Part shown: one piece after another, positions 34,540 to 46,449 of the stretch
How positions within the stretch are numbered: the stretch's first letter is position 1
How the letters are laid out: each line of letters opens with the position of its first letter
From: Gordionus sp. m RMFG-2023
Lineage: Eukaryota > Nematomorpha > Gordioida > Chordodea > Parachordodidae
Assembly (NCBI RefSeq): GCF_954871325.1
Contig: NC_088776.1
Location: forward strand, 29,250,508 to 29,314,507
Direction of reading: 5' to 3'
Length of the DNA stretch: 64,000 nucleotides
Notes under the pieces: generated by a model
Seen by the model: only the letters and a program-made list of their open reading frames with translations
Database searches by the model: none
Told to the model about the DNA's origin: nothing
Position numbers and translations under genes: made by a program

Positions 34540-34860
34540 ATTTGTCTCATCACAAAAATTGCATCTGCTTTTTCCCTGATGTAGAACCCAACTGTGTTTT
34601 CTGAATTCATTTGTTCCCTTATATCTCTTTACTCTCAAATACCTTCATAGCATGTTCCAGGAGTTTAATGGCTCTATAAGACATGCAATTTAAAGGATAT
34701 TCCTTGTATGACAATTAGATATAATAAATTCATTAGCCATTCAATGCCCAAATCTTCAGAACCTTTGAACATTTCTACTCTTATAAAACCTGCTGCTTTC
34801 CCTTTTCATCTTTATTCCATTCTAATATTTATATTCATCTGAATCATTATGATTGACAAA
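34540..34860 (-). pseudogene. LINE reverse-transcriptase fragment
   Basis: The minus strand reads KAAGFIRVEMFKGSEDLGIE followed by WLMNLLYLIVIQG (family: KA.GPDGI..EM.K..G..G..WL..L...I...G), then SYRAIKLLEHAMKVFES (family: YRGI.LLEHAMKV.ERV) and, after a frame change, REQMNSENTVGFYIREKADA with IFVMRQI (family: QFGFMPGKGT.DAIF..RQ.). This is the finger and palm start of an RTE/CR1-like reverse transcriptase. It ends before the catalytic FADD box, so it is a short 3'- and 5'-truncated piece. It may belong to the same LINE group as the endonuclease at 20735. Confidence 0.75.
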
Positions 34861-35157
34861 AATGTAACAAAATATAAATTAAAATCCAGTTTGCTATCTT
34901 ATAAGACATCTTTATTTTAAATTAAATTATGTCAAACATTGGCATATTAAATAAATACAATAATATAACAACAAATCCTATACCACTGGCTACAGTCGAG
35001 TTAATAAATTTCAAATGTATAATAAAATTATCAAAACTATGAATTTAACTAAAAAAGAAAACAATCATGAAAATGAGCGACTATTTTAAAAACTGTGAAA
35101 ATAATTATTAAACTGAGAATTAATTTAAAAATTTAAATAATTTAATAAAGCTGTGAA

Positions 35158-35225
35158 AATAATTTAAAAAAGGTTAAAATAATTTAAAAAAGGTTAAAAT
35201 AATTTAAAAAAGGTTAAAATAATTT
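35158..35225. repeat. Three-copy 19-bp repeat in an AT-rich array
   Basis: The unit AATTTAAAAAAGGTTAAAAT is repeated three times and embedded in a looser array of AAACTATGAAAATAATTAT words that also resumes at 39175-39260. The transposon at 35286-39117 seems to have inserted into this array. Confidence 0.8.
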
Positions 35226-36318
35226 AAAAATTGTAATAATAAAAACTATGAATATAATTATAAAACTGAAAATAATCAACCACGATTCGGCCGACCCCCT
35301 TCGATTTTTTTAAAATTTGGTAAGCAAAGAAAGGTCAATGTAACTAAGAAATAGCCAAAATTTTAGCCTCCTGACATTTATATTTTTGAAGATATTAGGG
35401 TTCAAAGTGGCAAAAATGACGTATTTTTACCATTATCTGCCTTCATTCAATTAAGCATATCTTAAAAACTACATAATTGTAAATAACAAATTTAATATCA
35501 AAATTACGTACAAAGATTCTACTTTTAGATAAAAAAAAAATTTTATTTTTTTTTCCAATTTCCGGTCATTTTATTTAATATATAAGGACTAAAAACAATT
35601 TTTTGGAAATAATACGACCTTCAATTTTTTTAAAAAATTTAGTAGACATTATTAAACTCTTCCTTTATATTTATAAAAAAAAATTGGTCTGGGACGCGGC
35701 CATCTTCATTCTCAAAATCGATAAAAATGTTTAGAAAAGTGTATAAATATTTCCCCGAAAGGGGGCGTCTTTGTATAAAATTATTTATTAATCAGTTTTT
35801 AATGGTTTTTCTTGGACAATTATATATTAATCAGTTTTTAATGGTTTTTCTTGGACTATTTGATATAATCTAAAGGATTATTTATCTTGTAAGTGAAAAT
35901 AACAATAAATGGGGCTTTCATTCAATTATAGAAATTGTCTATCGATAAAAGATAAAAGAAATTCAATTTATTACTTTATTATAAAATTTTTTGCCCATAT
36001 AACATATATTTAATGAATATTAATAAAATATATTCAACTAAGTTTATAGTTCTTGAATATATGAATCAGAATCTTATCCATTTCATAGACGCCAAAAATA
36101 ATATCAAAATTTTCTCTACTCAATTTTTTAAAATAATTTGATATTTTTAAAATATTACAATTATGAAATTATATACAAAATAAAAGTATTATCATAAAAT
36201 TACCCAAAACAATATAAATATTGGATCAGATTTTCTAAAATCGGCATAGCCTTACTAAATTAGAATAACAATAAATAAGTGTTTCAATCAATAAAATAAA
36301 TAAAAATTTTAAAATTGA

Positions 36319-36571
36319 TTAACCCTTTCGCGCCCAGCGAGATCATTTGTCATTAAAATTTTTAATCAATTAATTTTTATATTTAAAGAAACTAATGGTT
36401 GGTACTTAGAGATATTAATTTATAAAACAATATTTATTAATTCATATTTTATCATTAACCTGTCAAAATCATTATTTTATTATATCAAAATGTCAAAATG
36501 ATTATTTTATTATATCAAAGTACAAGTATTTTTTGTTCATGGGAAATATTTCGGGCGCGAAAGGGTTTTAA
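36319..36571. mobile_element. piggyBac-like MITE with TTAA flanks
   Basis: The ends CCCTTTCGCGCCC (36323) and GGGCGCGAAAGGG (to 36565) are perfect inverted repeats. TTAA lies directly left (36319-36322) and two bases beyond the right end (36568-36571). TTAA targets and CCC-type ends are the piggyBac hallmark. The inside is AT-rich and non-coding, with a short duplication around TGTCAAAATGATTATTTTAT. It lies within the 35286-39117 element, upstream of its coding region. Confidence 0.75.
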
Positions 36572-36649
36572 TCATTCAATAACACATGCTCACTATATTA
36601 ATTCATTTTTTAATAAATTTCTTGGTATTTTGATTTCTATCAACACCTA

Positions 36650-38287
36650 ACCCCAAGCCTGGAAAAACTATAGACGAATATACAGTTAAAATTGTACAAG
36701 AATTTTATTGTATGGACGAAATAAGCAGAATCATGCCAGGCAAGAAAGATTGCGTTTCGATTTTGACCAAAGACGGAAAAAAGAATACCATACATAAGAG
36801 ATTAATTTTAGATAATTTGAAAGAAATTCATATATTTTTTAAAGAAATGAGGCCTGATGTTAAAATTGGTTTTTCGAAATTTGCAAGCATTCGCTTAAAA
36901 ATTGTATACTCGTTGGAGGTAGTGGTACACATGTATGTGATTAGCTACCACCAAAATTTTAAATTAATGATCATTGGATCAAATTCACCCAAATTAACCA
37001 ATGATATGTTGCCCTTTAGGAACATACAAACATATTTTACACTTAATAATTTGTAATTCGCCTCAACCATCCAGTTTATATGGGAAAATGTGATAATTGT
37101 CCAGGGTCAACACATTTACGCGATCAAATAGAAATATTGTTTCGTTCTAAGGACATCGAATTTATAACATACAAACAATGGCTATCCGTAGATAGAACCA
37201 TTCTTACCAGTAGGTGAATTTATCAATGCCTTTTTTGAAAAATGGAATCTTTATTACTCCATTTTTTTATTTCAACGCAACAATCGTTGTATCAAAACAA
37301 TCTAAAATTGAACTTAGACTAAGACCAATATTTAATTTTATGTGATTTTTAAGAAAATTATAACTTTATACTTCAGGATGAAGTACAAAATTATCATTGG
37401 AATAGGGCTCAATCCACTGCTCACCCTTTTGTTATATATTATAAAGATAATTTCAATATTTGTTGCCTAAATTATGTAATGATATCCGAATCTTTGCAAC
37501 ACAATACAATAGCAGTACATAACTTTAAAAAAACATTGCTAAATTTTTTAATTAATAAAATTTTTTGTTTTCCGGTGGATCCGCTGCACAGTATAAAAAT
37601 CGTAAAAATTTTATTAATATTTGCTATCATGAGATGGATTTCGGGGTACAGGCGAAATGGCATTTTTCTGCTACAGCACACGGGAAAAGTGTTTGTGAAG
37701 GGATTGGTGACACTGTTAAAAGATTAGCCTCTAGAGCTAGTTTACAAAGCCTTACTCAAAGTACACATCATATGAATTGTACGAGTTAGCTAAAGAAAAT
37801 ATTAATGTCATATATTTTGAATAGATGACCAAAATAAATAATGATTACGAAGATCTATTACTCAGGGAAAGATTTTCAAAAACTAGATCTATACCTGGAA
37901 CACACAAAATACACACCTTGATTCCAACAGATCTACATAATTTAAAAGTAAAATGTATTCCAATTCAATAAAAAGTACTTTAGAATAGTTATCATATAAT
38001 GATGAAAGTATAATTATTGAAGAAATATCAGGATACCTAACGTATCCTTATGATTCTAATTGGTGGTTAGCTTTGTTTTAGTGAAAAATCAAAAGCAGGA
38101 AGAAATATATATAAAGTTTCTACACCCATCCGGACCTTCTAATTCCTTTACATTTCCAAGTATAGACGACACTCTTTGCTTGCCCAAATGTCATATCTTA
38201 ACATTAGTTTCACTGTTAAATGCTACTGGCCGTAGTTATACTATACATTGTCGTCACAAGAAAGTAAATGCACTACCAAAAAATTAG
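36650..38287 (+). pseudogene. Transposase-like protein of the long-TIR element (uncharacterised invertebrate family)
   Basis: Ordered blocks: ..IVQEFYCMDEISRIMPGKK with DCVSILTKDGKK; IHIFFKEMRPDVKIGFSKFA; YHQNFKLM; YMGKCDNCPGSTHLRDQI; ITYKQWLSVDRTIL; DEVQNYHWNRAQSTAHPFVI; a ISESLQHNTIAVHNFKK block; GGSAAQYKNRKNFINICYHE; FGVQAKWHFSATAHGKSVCE with GIGDTVKRLASRASLQ; SIPGTHKIHT; YPYDSNWW; and IKFLHPSGPSNSFTFPS. I know this order from large uncharacterised proteins of many invertebrates, where DGAA.QYKN and W.F..TSHGK are conserved and suggest a DDE-type nuclease; here DGAA reads GGSA. At least three frame changes separate the blocks, so this copy is dead as read. Confidence 0.7.
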
Positions 38288-39117
38288 AATCTTTTAAAAG
38301 TGAGTTTAAATTTAAATTATATCAATTTTTTTAATATTTAGGGCGCCATATATGAAATGCACAAGATTCTGATTCATATATTCAAGAACTCGAAACTTAA
38401 TTGAACATATTTTATTAATATTTATTAAATATATGTTATATGGGCAAAAATTTTTATAATAAATTATAAATAAAGTAATAAATTGAATTTCTTTTATCGA
38501 TAGACAATTTCTATAATTGAATGAAAGCCCCATTTATTGTTATTTTCACTTACAAGATGAATAATCCTTTTAATTATATCAAATAGTTCAAGAAAAACCA
38601 TTAAAAACTTATTAATATATAATTTTATACAAAGACGCCGATTTTCGTGAAAATACTTATACACTTTCCTAAACATTTTTATCCATTTTGAGAATGAAGA
38701 TGGCCGCGTCCCAGACCAATTTTTTTTTATAAATATAAAGGAAGAGTTTAATAATGTCTACTAAATTTTTTAAAAAAATTGAAGGTCGTATTATTTCCAA
38801 AAAATCGTTTTTAGTCCTTATATATTAAATAAAATGACCGGAAATTGGAAAAAAAAATAAAAATTTTTATTTATCTAAAAGTAGAATCTTTGTACGTAAT
38901 TTTGATATTAAATTTGTTATTTACAATTATGTAGTTTTTAAGATATGCTTAATTGAATGAAGGCAGATAATGGTAAAAATACGTCATTTTTGCCACTTTG
39001 AACCCTAATATCTTCAAAAATATAAATGTTAGGAGGCTAAAATTTTGGCTATTTCTTAGTAACATTGACCTTTCTTTGCTTACCAAATTTTAAAAAAATC
39101 GTAGGGGGTCGGCCGAA

Positions 39118-42100
39118 AATCTCATTTTTTTTGCTCATTTGACGTAGAATGACCCGTAAAAAGAATTAAAAATAATATAATTATTAAACTATGAAAATAA
39201 TTATTAAGCTGTGAAGTGAATATAATTATTAAACTATGAATATAAATATAAAACTATAAAATAAAGATCATAGCCATAAAATTAGTTCCCTAACTTTTTT
39301 TTGTTCTAAAGTCATTCTATTGAGTAAAAAAGTATTCTATTTAAGATCAATATAAATTGTTAAAATTTTTTACAAATCCATTATTAAGTTTTTAAAATAT
39401 AAACATTCTTATAAAAAATATATTATGTATTTTATTACTATTTTTTTATATTATCATTTTAATTATATAAAAATGTTCTTTACTTATATATTTTTTTAAA
39501 TATTAATAAATTTAAATTAAGATGCCATTTTATTGAATTTGATAATAAAATTTAAAATCAGCCAATAATTAGTATTTTAAAAGATACAAAAAATTGATCT
39601 AATCTGATTCAGTTATAAATATTGGCACATCACTAAATAAAATAATATTTTAATAAAAGATAATGATAAGTTATATTGAATAAAACAAATATTAGAAAAA
39701 CATGATTTAGGTATAATTATAGAATTAGAAATCCAAGTCTATCATTAAAAATAAAATATATAAAAGTTGGGAAATTTGTCAGCTAACATTGATTAACCAA
39801 TGTTTTAAACTAATATTTTATAAAAAAAAATAACCCAGCCAAAGGTTTTCAAATGGCAGACACTTTCAACAAAATTTATGGATGGAAAAACTAAATAAAT
39901 ATTCAAAATAAAGATAAGATTTACAAATGGTGCTAGACCAACTTTGATTAAAACCATAAATACTCTATTATCATATTTAAAAGATATAGGGCCTTTTAAC
40001 ATTTTGGATAAAAAACTATTCCTCCATCCAGAAAAATATTGCCTACCCCTATGGAAAAAGTCAACAAGAGTCAATGAATGATTTTGGAACTTTCATTAAT
40101 TAATATTAAAATTTTTGCAATTATTAAAATATACATACAGATTCCAATTTTTTAAATATACTATAATATATTGTAGCAAATCTTAAGAAAATAACAGAAT
40201 ACTTAGTAAACTTGAGAAAATATATAAATTAAATTAAAAGTAAATTTATTACCATAAATCTATTAATTTTATAATATAAATGTATATACTTAATTATTGT
40301 AGAATAAAAGCATTTTCTAATTTGGTGTTGTGCCAAATTTTATTACGTTAATAAAATGATTTGGGAAACATACTGTTGTGCTAAAATCAAAAGATTGACA
40401 ACCAATTTCATATAATTTATCTCGTCATTTATGCCTATTAACAATCCCTTTTTTTCAAAATTATATAATAAACACACATTAGTTCGCCTCAGAGCTGATG
40501 CTGCAGAATATCTCTAACAAAAATTTAGATTTTTTTCCATGTTCATAGCCAGATACTTTACCTCCTTAAAGGGTAATATAAGACGACATTCAAAAAAAGA
40601 GATAAATTAAAATAAATATTATTTATAGATTAAAAATAAAAACAACGGAATAAAATATTAGAATTTATTTATTTTTCTTTTAATAGTTGATTAAATTTAA
40701 AATTTGTTGAAATAGTCGATTTGTTTTTGTTAGATTCCCTTAAGATATATTTTAGTATATTTTATTTTAGTTTTAAAATTCGTATTTTTTGTTATTATTT
40801 TAAACAATTTTTATTATATCAATATCTATCAGCTAATGATAACTTTTCTTTTTGTTAAATATGATTAACTTGAATGCTATTTTCTTATTATATATTTAGA
40901 TTAACCTATTAAAAATTGTTTTTAAATAAAGTATTATCAATTTTAAAAATATATATATATAACTTAATAAAAAGTTATAAGGAGGTAGAAACAAAAATGA
41001 ATCATATTTATTTTACGATATACATTATTATATTTAGTTTAGAAAGTGAGATTGACGTAACTGTAAAAAGAAGGATTGAAAAGTAGATTTAAATAGAAGT
41101 TAATAAGAATTGTTGGTAATCAGTAAAAAACTTTAATAAGTTAGAGTTTAAAAGACCTTGTATCTTTATTACATGATCCAACATAATTATAAAATAATAA
41201 AAATTAAAAATATAATTAAGAAATTTAATATATATTATAAAAAATTAAAGTCAAAATTAAGAAAAATAAAAAAAAATTAAAGGTAACAAAAATTCTCTTA
41301 CACATAAAAAAACTAAACAATAAAATTCTATAAACATAAATATATATATAATTTTTCTTTAAATATATTTAAAATATAATCATTTACATACTCTATAATA
41401 CATCGGCGTAGTAAATATTATTTAAAACATAATCATTTACATACTCTATAATACATAGGCGTAGCCAGGGGTGGGGACAAGAGATAACCCTCCCCCCCTT
41501 CAGAAATTTATTACTTTTTATATCATTTTAAGCTAATAAAAAATATCCCCCTTAGCCCCCACCCCATTCCCTGACCCCAAAAAATGTATGTATATATCTT
41601 AAACAATAATTTGAAAGAAAAAATGTAAAAGTTGATAATTTTTTATAAAACTATTCATCATAATTTATACATTTTTAGAAAAAAAGCATTTATATATAAA
41701 AAAAATGAACCAAAAATGTTTTTTAAGAAATGGAATAGATAAGTCTGAAGTCAAAAGTGGAATGTATTTTAATTATTAATAATAGACCCTTAAAATTACT
41801 AAATAATATAATATATCAAATATATTTTTTTATAAAGTGAGTAACTTTAATTTATTTATATTACTAAAAGTAAAATATAATTATAAAACTATTGATAAAA
41901 TTAAATCATAAATAGAATAAAAAAAATTAAAGCACAATGCAAACAGTGGAATATTATATGTCGTAGATTTCATTGACAATCAATTAATTTTTACCAATAT
42001 AGCGAATTATATATTTTACAGAAAACTATAAAATATTGATAAGGACATCAGAAAATATCTTTTAAAGGCATTGTGGGATGTATAATATGAAGATTAATTT

Positions 42101-43310
42101 TTAATATCAATTTATATTTAAAATATATAGATGGCGTTAAATAATTATCAAGAGCATTGATTAGTAAAATTTGATAATATTAAATGTAATATATTCTCTA
42201 ACTGTCAAACATGTCTGTAAAAGGGGAATTTTAGTATTTTGCAACTAATTCTATATAATAGAGGAATATCAACCATATGTCTACTTACCTTTTATAAATA
42301 AATTTCTTATACTTGTTTGGAATAAATTATTACCATGCTTTTATATTAATGTATATTTAAGTCATTTATTATATTTCATATAAACTAATAACTTCATATT
42401 TGTTACTAATTATTTTTTATAAAATTAACCTTCTATTTTGTAAAAATATTTTACAACCCGGCCGAAGGCCCGCACAAAATAGGGTTTGTGGAGTCTATTC
42501 TATAATATAAAATTACCAACATTACATATAATATCGTAGTTATTCTTCTAATTTGAGTCTAAATGTTTATATTAATATTATCACTTTGGGGGAGAATGGG
42601 AGGGGGGAAGGGGAGGTCAGGGGCTCGAGCCCCCTGAAAAATTTGAAGAGCCTCCTCAAAATTTATTTTTTTACCACTAAAAAAGGTGAGTTAGCTAAAA
42701 AAAAAAATTTGAGCCCCTGAGATTAGTGATGCCCATTCACGATCTATATTATGAAATTTTTGAATTACAATAAATAAAATTATGATTATGCAACTTCGAC
42801 TATTCATAGTACCGTAATATAAACCAAGCGCTATCTCTTTTCTATCATCACACATGAAATTATTTTTTTTAAGTTTAATATCTTATACCATAAAACTTTA
42901 AGTAATAAATCGTTAACGGTGGTTTGTAAATAGAAACGTGTAATATAAATTTTATAAAAAAATACGCACTCAATTCTTATTTGGGCCTAACCTGGAAATT
43001 ATATCTACTAAAAACCTACTCTTTAACAATCGTTAAAGCCTCTCTTAGCAATTACATGTTTTACTCAATGGTTTTACTACTCAGGCACAAATGGAAGTAA
43101 CTGGACAAGAGTCACACTTATTTTAAAAAAAACATAGAAATATGTCACAAATTTTAATCTGAGACTGAAAAATGTCCACACTATATCTAAATACCTCATA
43201 CAAACCAAATATACCTTTAAATACATACACCTGAAAAGCTCGATAACAGAGTCTAATTTTATGAACTGGTAAACGTTATAACCACTCTAGCAAAAAATAT
43301 TTAGTTATAC
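39118..43310. other. Long AT-rich stretch with scattered short repeats, no gene recognised
   Basis: It opens with more of the AAACTATGAA array. 39540-39635 ends in ..AATATTGGCACATCACTA, resembling an isolated right end of an hAT MITE. 41367-41470 holds a direct duplication of a ~55-bp unit (TTTACATACTCTATAATACAT). 41457 begins GGCGTAGCCAGGGG, the terminal word of the MITE family seen complete at 46487. One hydrophobic minus-strand frame at 39805-40074 could not be assigned. Confidence 0.45.
42588..42720. repeat. G-rich tract followed by a CTCGAG palindrome
   Basis: 42588-42617 has four G runs (GGGG..GGG.GGGGGG..GGGG) and could form a G-quadruplex. It is followed by CAGGGGCTCGAGCCCCCTG (42618-42637), a near-perfect palindrome. 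GAGCCCCTGA returns at 42711-42720, so the palindrome half is repeated about 90 bp downstream. These may be the ends of a small unclassified element. Confidence 0.6.
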
Positions 43311-43312
43311 TT

Positions 43313-44660
43313 AGACCTGTGCGCCGGCCAGCCCTTTTTTGGTTACGCCGAAAACGCCGCCTTTTAAGAAAATCACGCCGGCTAAGAAATTATTTTCATA
43401 TTTTTTACTATAATAATTGGTCAACATAACTGTTGTAATTTTTTATAATGTCAATCAGGATTTTGATGAATTTTTATTTTTTACTATATTAAAATCATAA
43501 TTATATTGACTTCATTATAGAATTCAATCAATCAAAAATCTAAAATTCTAAAAGTTATCATAATTTTACATATTTTTAAAATGCATGCATCTACATTTAA
43601 AATTCTATAAATAATTTTACTATCCTAACTCTGCGAAATAAAAAATCCATAATCTGGAAATTCTTTGGTTATTTATACTTAAAAAGAGGTAATAAAATAA
43701 TTTCCATAAATTCTGATAAATTTTACTGCAATTGTTGCTTAGAAAAGGCTATTAGCCAAAATCTTGAAAAAATTAAAAAATATTTTTTGTAAAATATAAT
43801 CTAGCTATAAAATTCAAAACTTTTCAATAAACATTAGCACAGGAAATATTTTAAAACACTTGACTTCTTAACATAATATTAAAGTAGATACTTCATCAAA
43901 ATCGCAAGATTTAAAAAAATATTTTATATCCAAACCAAAATTCAAGACAAATTCTAAAACCTCTAAAAAATGGCTTCTAGCAAGAAATTATGTTTTATTA
44001 TGTTGTGCTGACTTTAGCGAATGTAGAACCAGCATCTACATGACAGGATTTTCACTGGATGCAAACCCCCTTCAAAAACCTTTACCTAACCCCCCCCCCC
44101 TAAAAAAATCCCTCCATCTTAGGCGGCGATATTTCCATATTATTATTTTCACCTTTTTAATTATAATGATACTCTTTTCAGAGAATTTATAAAGGATAAC
44201 TTAAATTAATCTATCTCTACTACCAACTATCGATATTTTGTGAATATAGGATTTATTTTTTAGATAATAAATTCAATTAAATCCTCCATTATTTACAATG
44301 AATTTATTATTATAACTTTATGAGCTTGCTGAAATATCTAAACCTTTTAAATGTAATTTAAAAGGATAGCAGAAAGTTTTATTTGGAAAACAATGTGTAT
44401 GATTATTTGCAATATATAGATTTGGTCGATGAATTGTATTATAATAGTTCTATAATAAAAATTTTTACAGCTATAAATTTTGTCCTATTTTATCTCAAAA
44501 TTCAATAGATAACCCTCCAAAAAATTTATCCTACCCTTATTAAAGCCGCCTACCCCCTCCAAATATAATGCAAACTGTTCCGCTCATGTAGACGCTGGGT
44601 AGAACCATTATTTACATTTATTTAGTTTTATAATTCATCCACAATGTATATCAGTTTTAC
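43313..44660 (+). pseudogene. hAT relic, TAGACCTGTG family, copy 2, split by a MITE
   Basis: The left end TAGACCTGTGCGCCGGCC is followed by GCCGCC/ACGCCG subterminal words as in copy 1 (18279). Plus-strand coding traces are FGYLYLKRGNKIISINSDKF and YCNCCLEKA (BED finger, 43655-43745), then LKKYFISKPK and KTSKKWLLARNYVLLCCADF (43905-44020), matching KKWILVRNYVLMCC of copy 1. Immediately after it a MITE (44030-44597) is inserted, and EPLFTF follows beyond. Stops separate the parts and no right end was found. Confidence 0.65.
44030..44597. mobile_element. hAT-type MITE with CAGC(A/G)TCTACATGA ends
   Basis: The left end CAGCATCTACATGACAGG and the inverted right end (CAGCGTCTACATGAGCGG read inward) differ at only a few sites. 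The flanks TGTAGAAC (44022-44029) and GGTAGAAC (44598-44605) agree in seven of eight bases, an 8-bp target duplication typical of hAT. Inside there are C-rich runs near both ends (44065-44100 and 44505-44570) and no coding sequence. It interrupts the hAT relic just after its VLLCCADF block. Confidence 0.85.
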
Positions 44661-45239
44661 AATTTAACCATAATGTGCAATTTAATTGTAAATGGCGATA
44701 TCAGATTAAACATTCACGGATAAGTGTGTACATAATACATTAGGAAGTTAAACAACACATATTATATTAATCGTAAATATATATATATATATAATCATAT
44801 CTAACTGACAAATATAACACATAATATGTATATAAAATATTACAATAGATTACTCCTTTACTACACTGACTGATTACCTTTTCAATCAATTGAAAATATG
44901 GGAATTAAAGATTTTTTTAAGGAATTAAATTTATAGACATATTATCTATTATAATAATAGATCTACCTTTATATCTTTTTCATTCTATTGAAATAGCATT
45001 GACTACTGAGGAGGATTTACAATAGTTGAATTTTATAGCCATGATATTTTTTATGTTAAGTAAAAAAAAAAAAAAATGCTGTCTATTTAAATTACAAAAA
45101 TGCCATTAAACACTAATGAAACTTATATGCAAATTATTAATATATTTTTTAAGATATTTTTTTTTATTGACATATAAATTTAGGATAATTTTTTTAAAAA
45201 ATAATGAGGATTATTTATTATGTATTTGATAAAATTAAG
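44660..45239. other. AT-rich stretch, nothing recognised
   Basis: Contains a (TA)n run near 44777-44795 and an A run at 45062-45074. No gene or element end seen. Confidence 0.5.
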
Positions 45240-45830
45240 AGCAAATCCTTGTTGACATTTTAATTTTTGATAGAAAAAGCGACAAAATAAATCTGGGCGG
45301 TCGTCTGGAGAGGAAATAATTAATGTATAATTTTATATCATTTAGGGTTGTAGATGAAAGTGATGACGGATTAACAAAGCAGTATACAACACATTACGTC
45401 CTGATAAAGATGATATGCCTATGCCTTGGGATACTGGTAAAAGAAGAACGCAAAACGATATTTCTGTCAATGTCAGCATTGGTATCCCCCTCTTAAATAG
45501 AATCATGAACGACAATGTTAACTCAACCATAAAATGGTCGTAAGTATTGTTATAAAGGCCACGACAGAACTACAGCATATATTTCTATTAATAAAGTTGA
45601 TGAAATTGGCCGTATTGTACATTCAAGTTTGAAAATTCCTCTAAATATTCATGAAAGTTTCTCAGAGAATCGGATAAATTAATATTTATATTAACTCCTA
45701 GTGAAATGAATGATAGTACAGAATTAAATGTTTATATTTGTTAAGAAATAGGCGGATGCTTAGGGATTGTGGTAGTGGTGATAGTATAATTTGGAGAACT
45801 GGGTGAAAATAAAATAAACATAGATATAAA
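45240..45830 (-). pseudogene. Inverted Helitron Rep fragment
   Basis: This is the inverted counterpart of about 49130-49730. Read on the minus strand, it has the same CACCCAG and CACTACCACAATCCCT words as the plus-strand copies at 48325 and 49140, then a region encoding ..DRNIVLRSSFTSIPRHRHII, comparable to the ILPSSFTGSPR.M.. block that precedes the HUH nuclease motifs in animal Helitrons. The end near 45240 mirrors TAAAGGATTTGCTC of the other arm. It is broken and shorter than a real Rep domain (several hundred residues). Confidence 0.6.
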
Positions 45831-46130
45831 ACATAAGATAAAAAAAACAAAATAAACCTCCAGATGAGTTCATTTCAAGCATAGTTTTTTATTATATTGT
45901 CTACCAGTAACTCTAGAACAGGTAAGGCGTTTGTTTAATCGTCATTTTTTTATTTGTTTATCTTTAATAATAGATTCATCATGTTTTGTAGCAATGTGAG
46001 GGATTAGGGTTAGCCTAGACAAATAAAGAAATCAGGCAAAAATATATAAACTATTGTTGAAATTAAACAATCATTAAAATAATGTAAAACCACTAGATGG
46101 GTCAATATTAGATGCATATTTCTAGTAGTT

Positions 46131-46272
46131 GGAGGGCTAACATCAAAAAAAAATTTTTGGGGGACTTATCAAGCCTATTATGATATTCTAAAAGTTAAAA
46201 AATAACATGAATGTAATGTTATTAAGATTAAGGTTAATTAATTGTAAGGTAATTAAAAAATAAGATTAAAAA
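46131..46272. repeat. Left member of a ~140-bp direct repeat flanking the Helitron block
   Basis: It shares TTATCAAGCCTATTATGATA, TTCTAAAAGTTAAAAAATAA and TTAAGATTAAGGTTAATTAA with 50570-50706 in the same orientation. The two copies bracket most of the Helitron-derived DNA. Confidence 0.8.
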
Positions 46273-46449
46273 TGTCAATCAAATTTAGCCAATAGTTTTC
46301 TTTTAAATATTATTTGTCCAATCAAAATGATTATAGCAAATTTGATCAATGGTAATCAACGTGAAAACAAAATCATTCATTATCAAATCACTTCCATAAA
46401 AACCATACCACATCACTCTATAACCATATAATTACAATTTTTATTTTAG

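Larger units (their letters stand above)
35286..39117 (+). mobile_element. 3.8-kb DNA transposon with ~800-bp terminal inverted repeats, superfamily not assigned
   Basis: The ends are TTCGGCCGACCCCC at the left and its inverted copy at the right. The inverted arms run 35286 to about 36097 and about 38340-39117, and share for example GGTAAGCAAAGAAAGGTCAA and GGGGCTTTCATTCAATTAT. The left arm has a private ~37-bp direct duplication (35786-35860). The interior codes for a transposase-like protein (36650-38287) and holds a piggyBac-like MITE. Both flanks are parts of one AAACTATGAA-type simple array, in keeping with a clean insertion, but no target duplication could be pinned down. The layout is that of a cut-and-paste element; Sola is one possibility. 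Confidence 0.8.

Noticed and set aside
39805-40074. Hydrophobic 89-residue minus-strand frame that slightly recalls VTT-domain (TMEM64/TVP38) proteins
   Set aside because: Only a loose R...V.L....AP.V-like pattern; no neighbouring exon with matching phase and no clear motif, so no gene is called.
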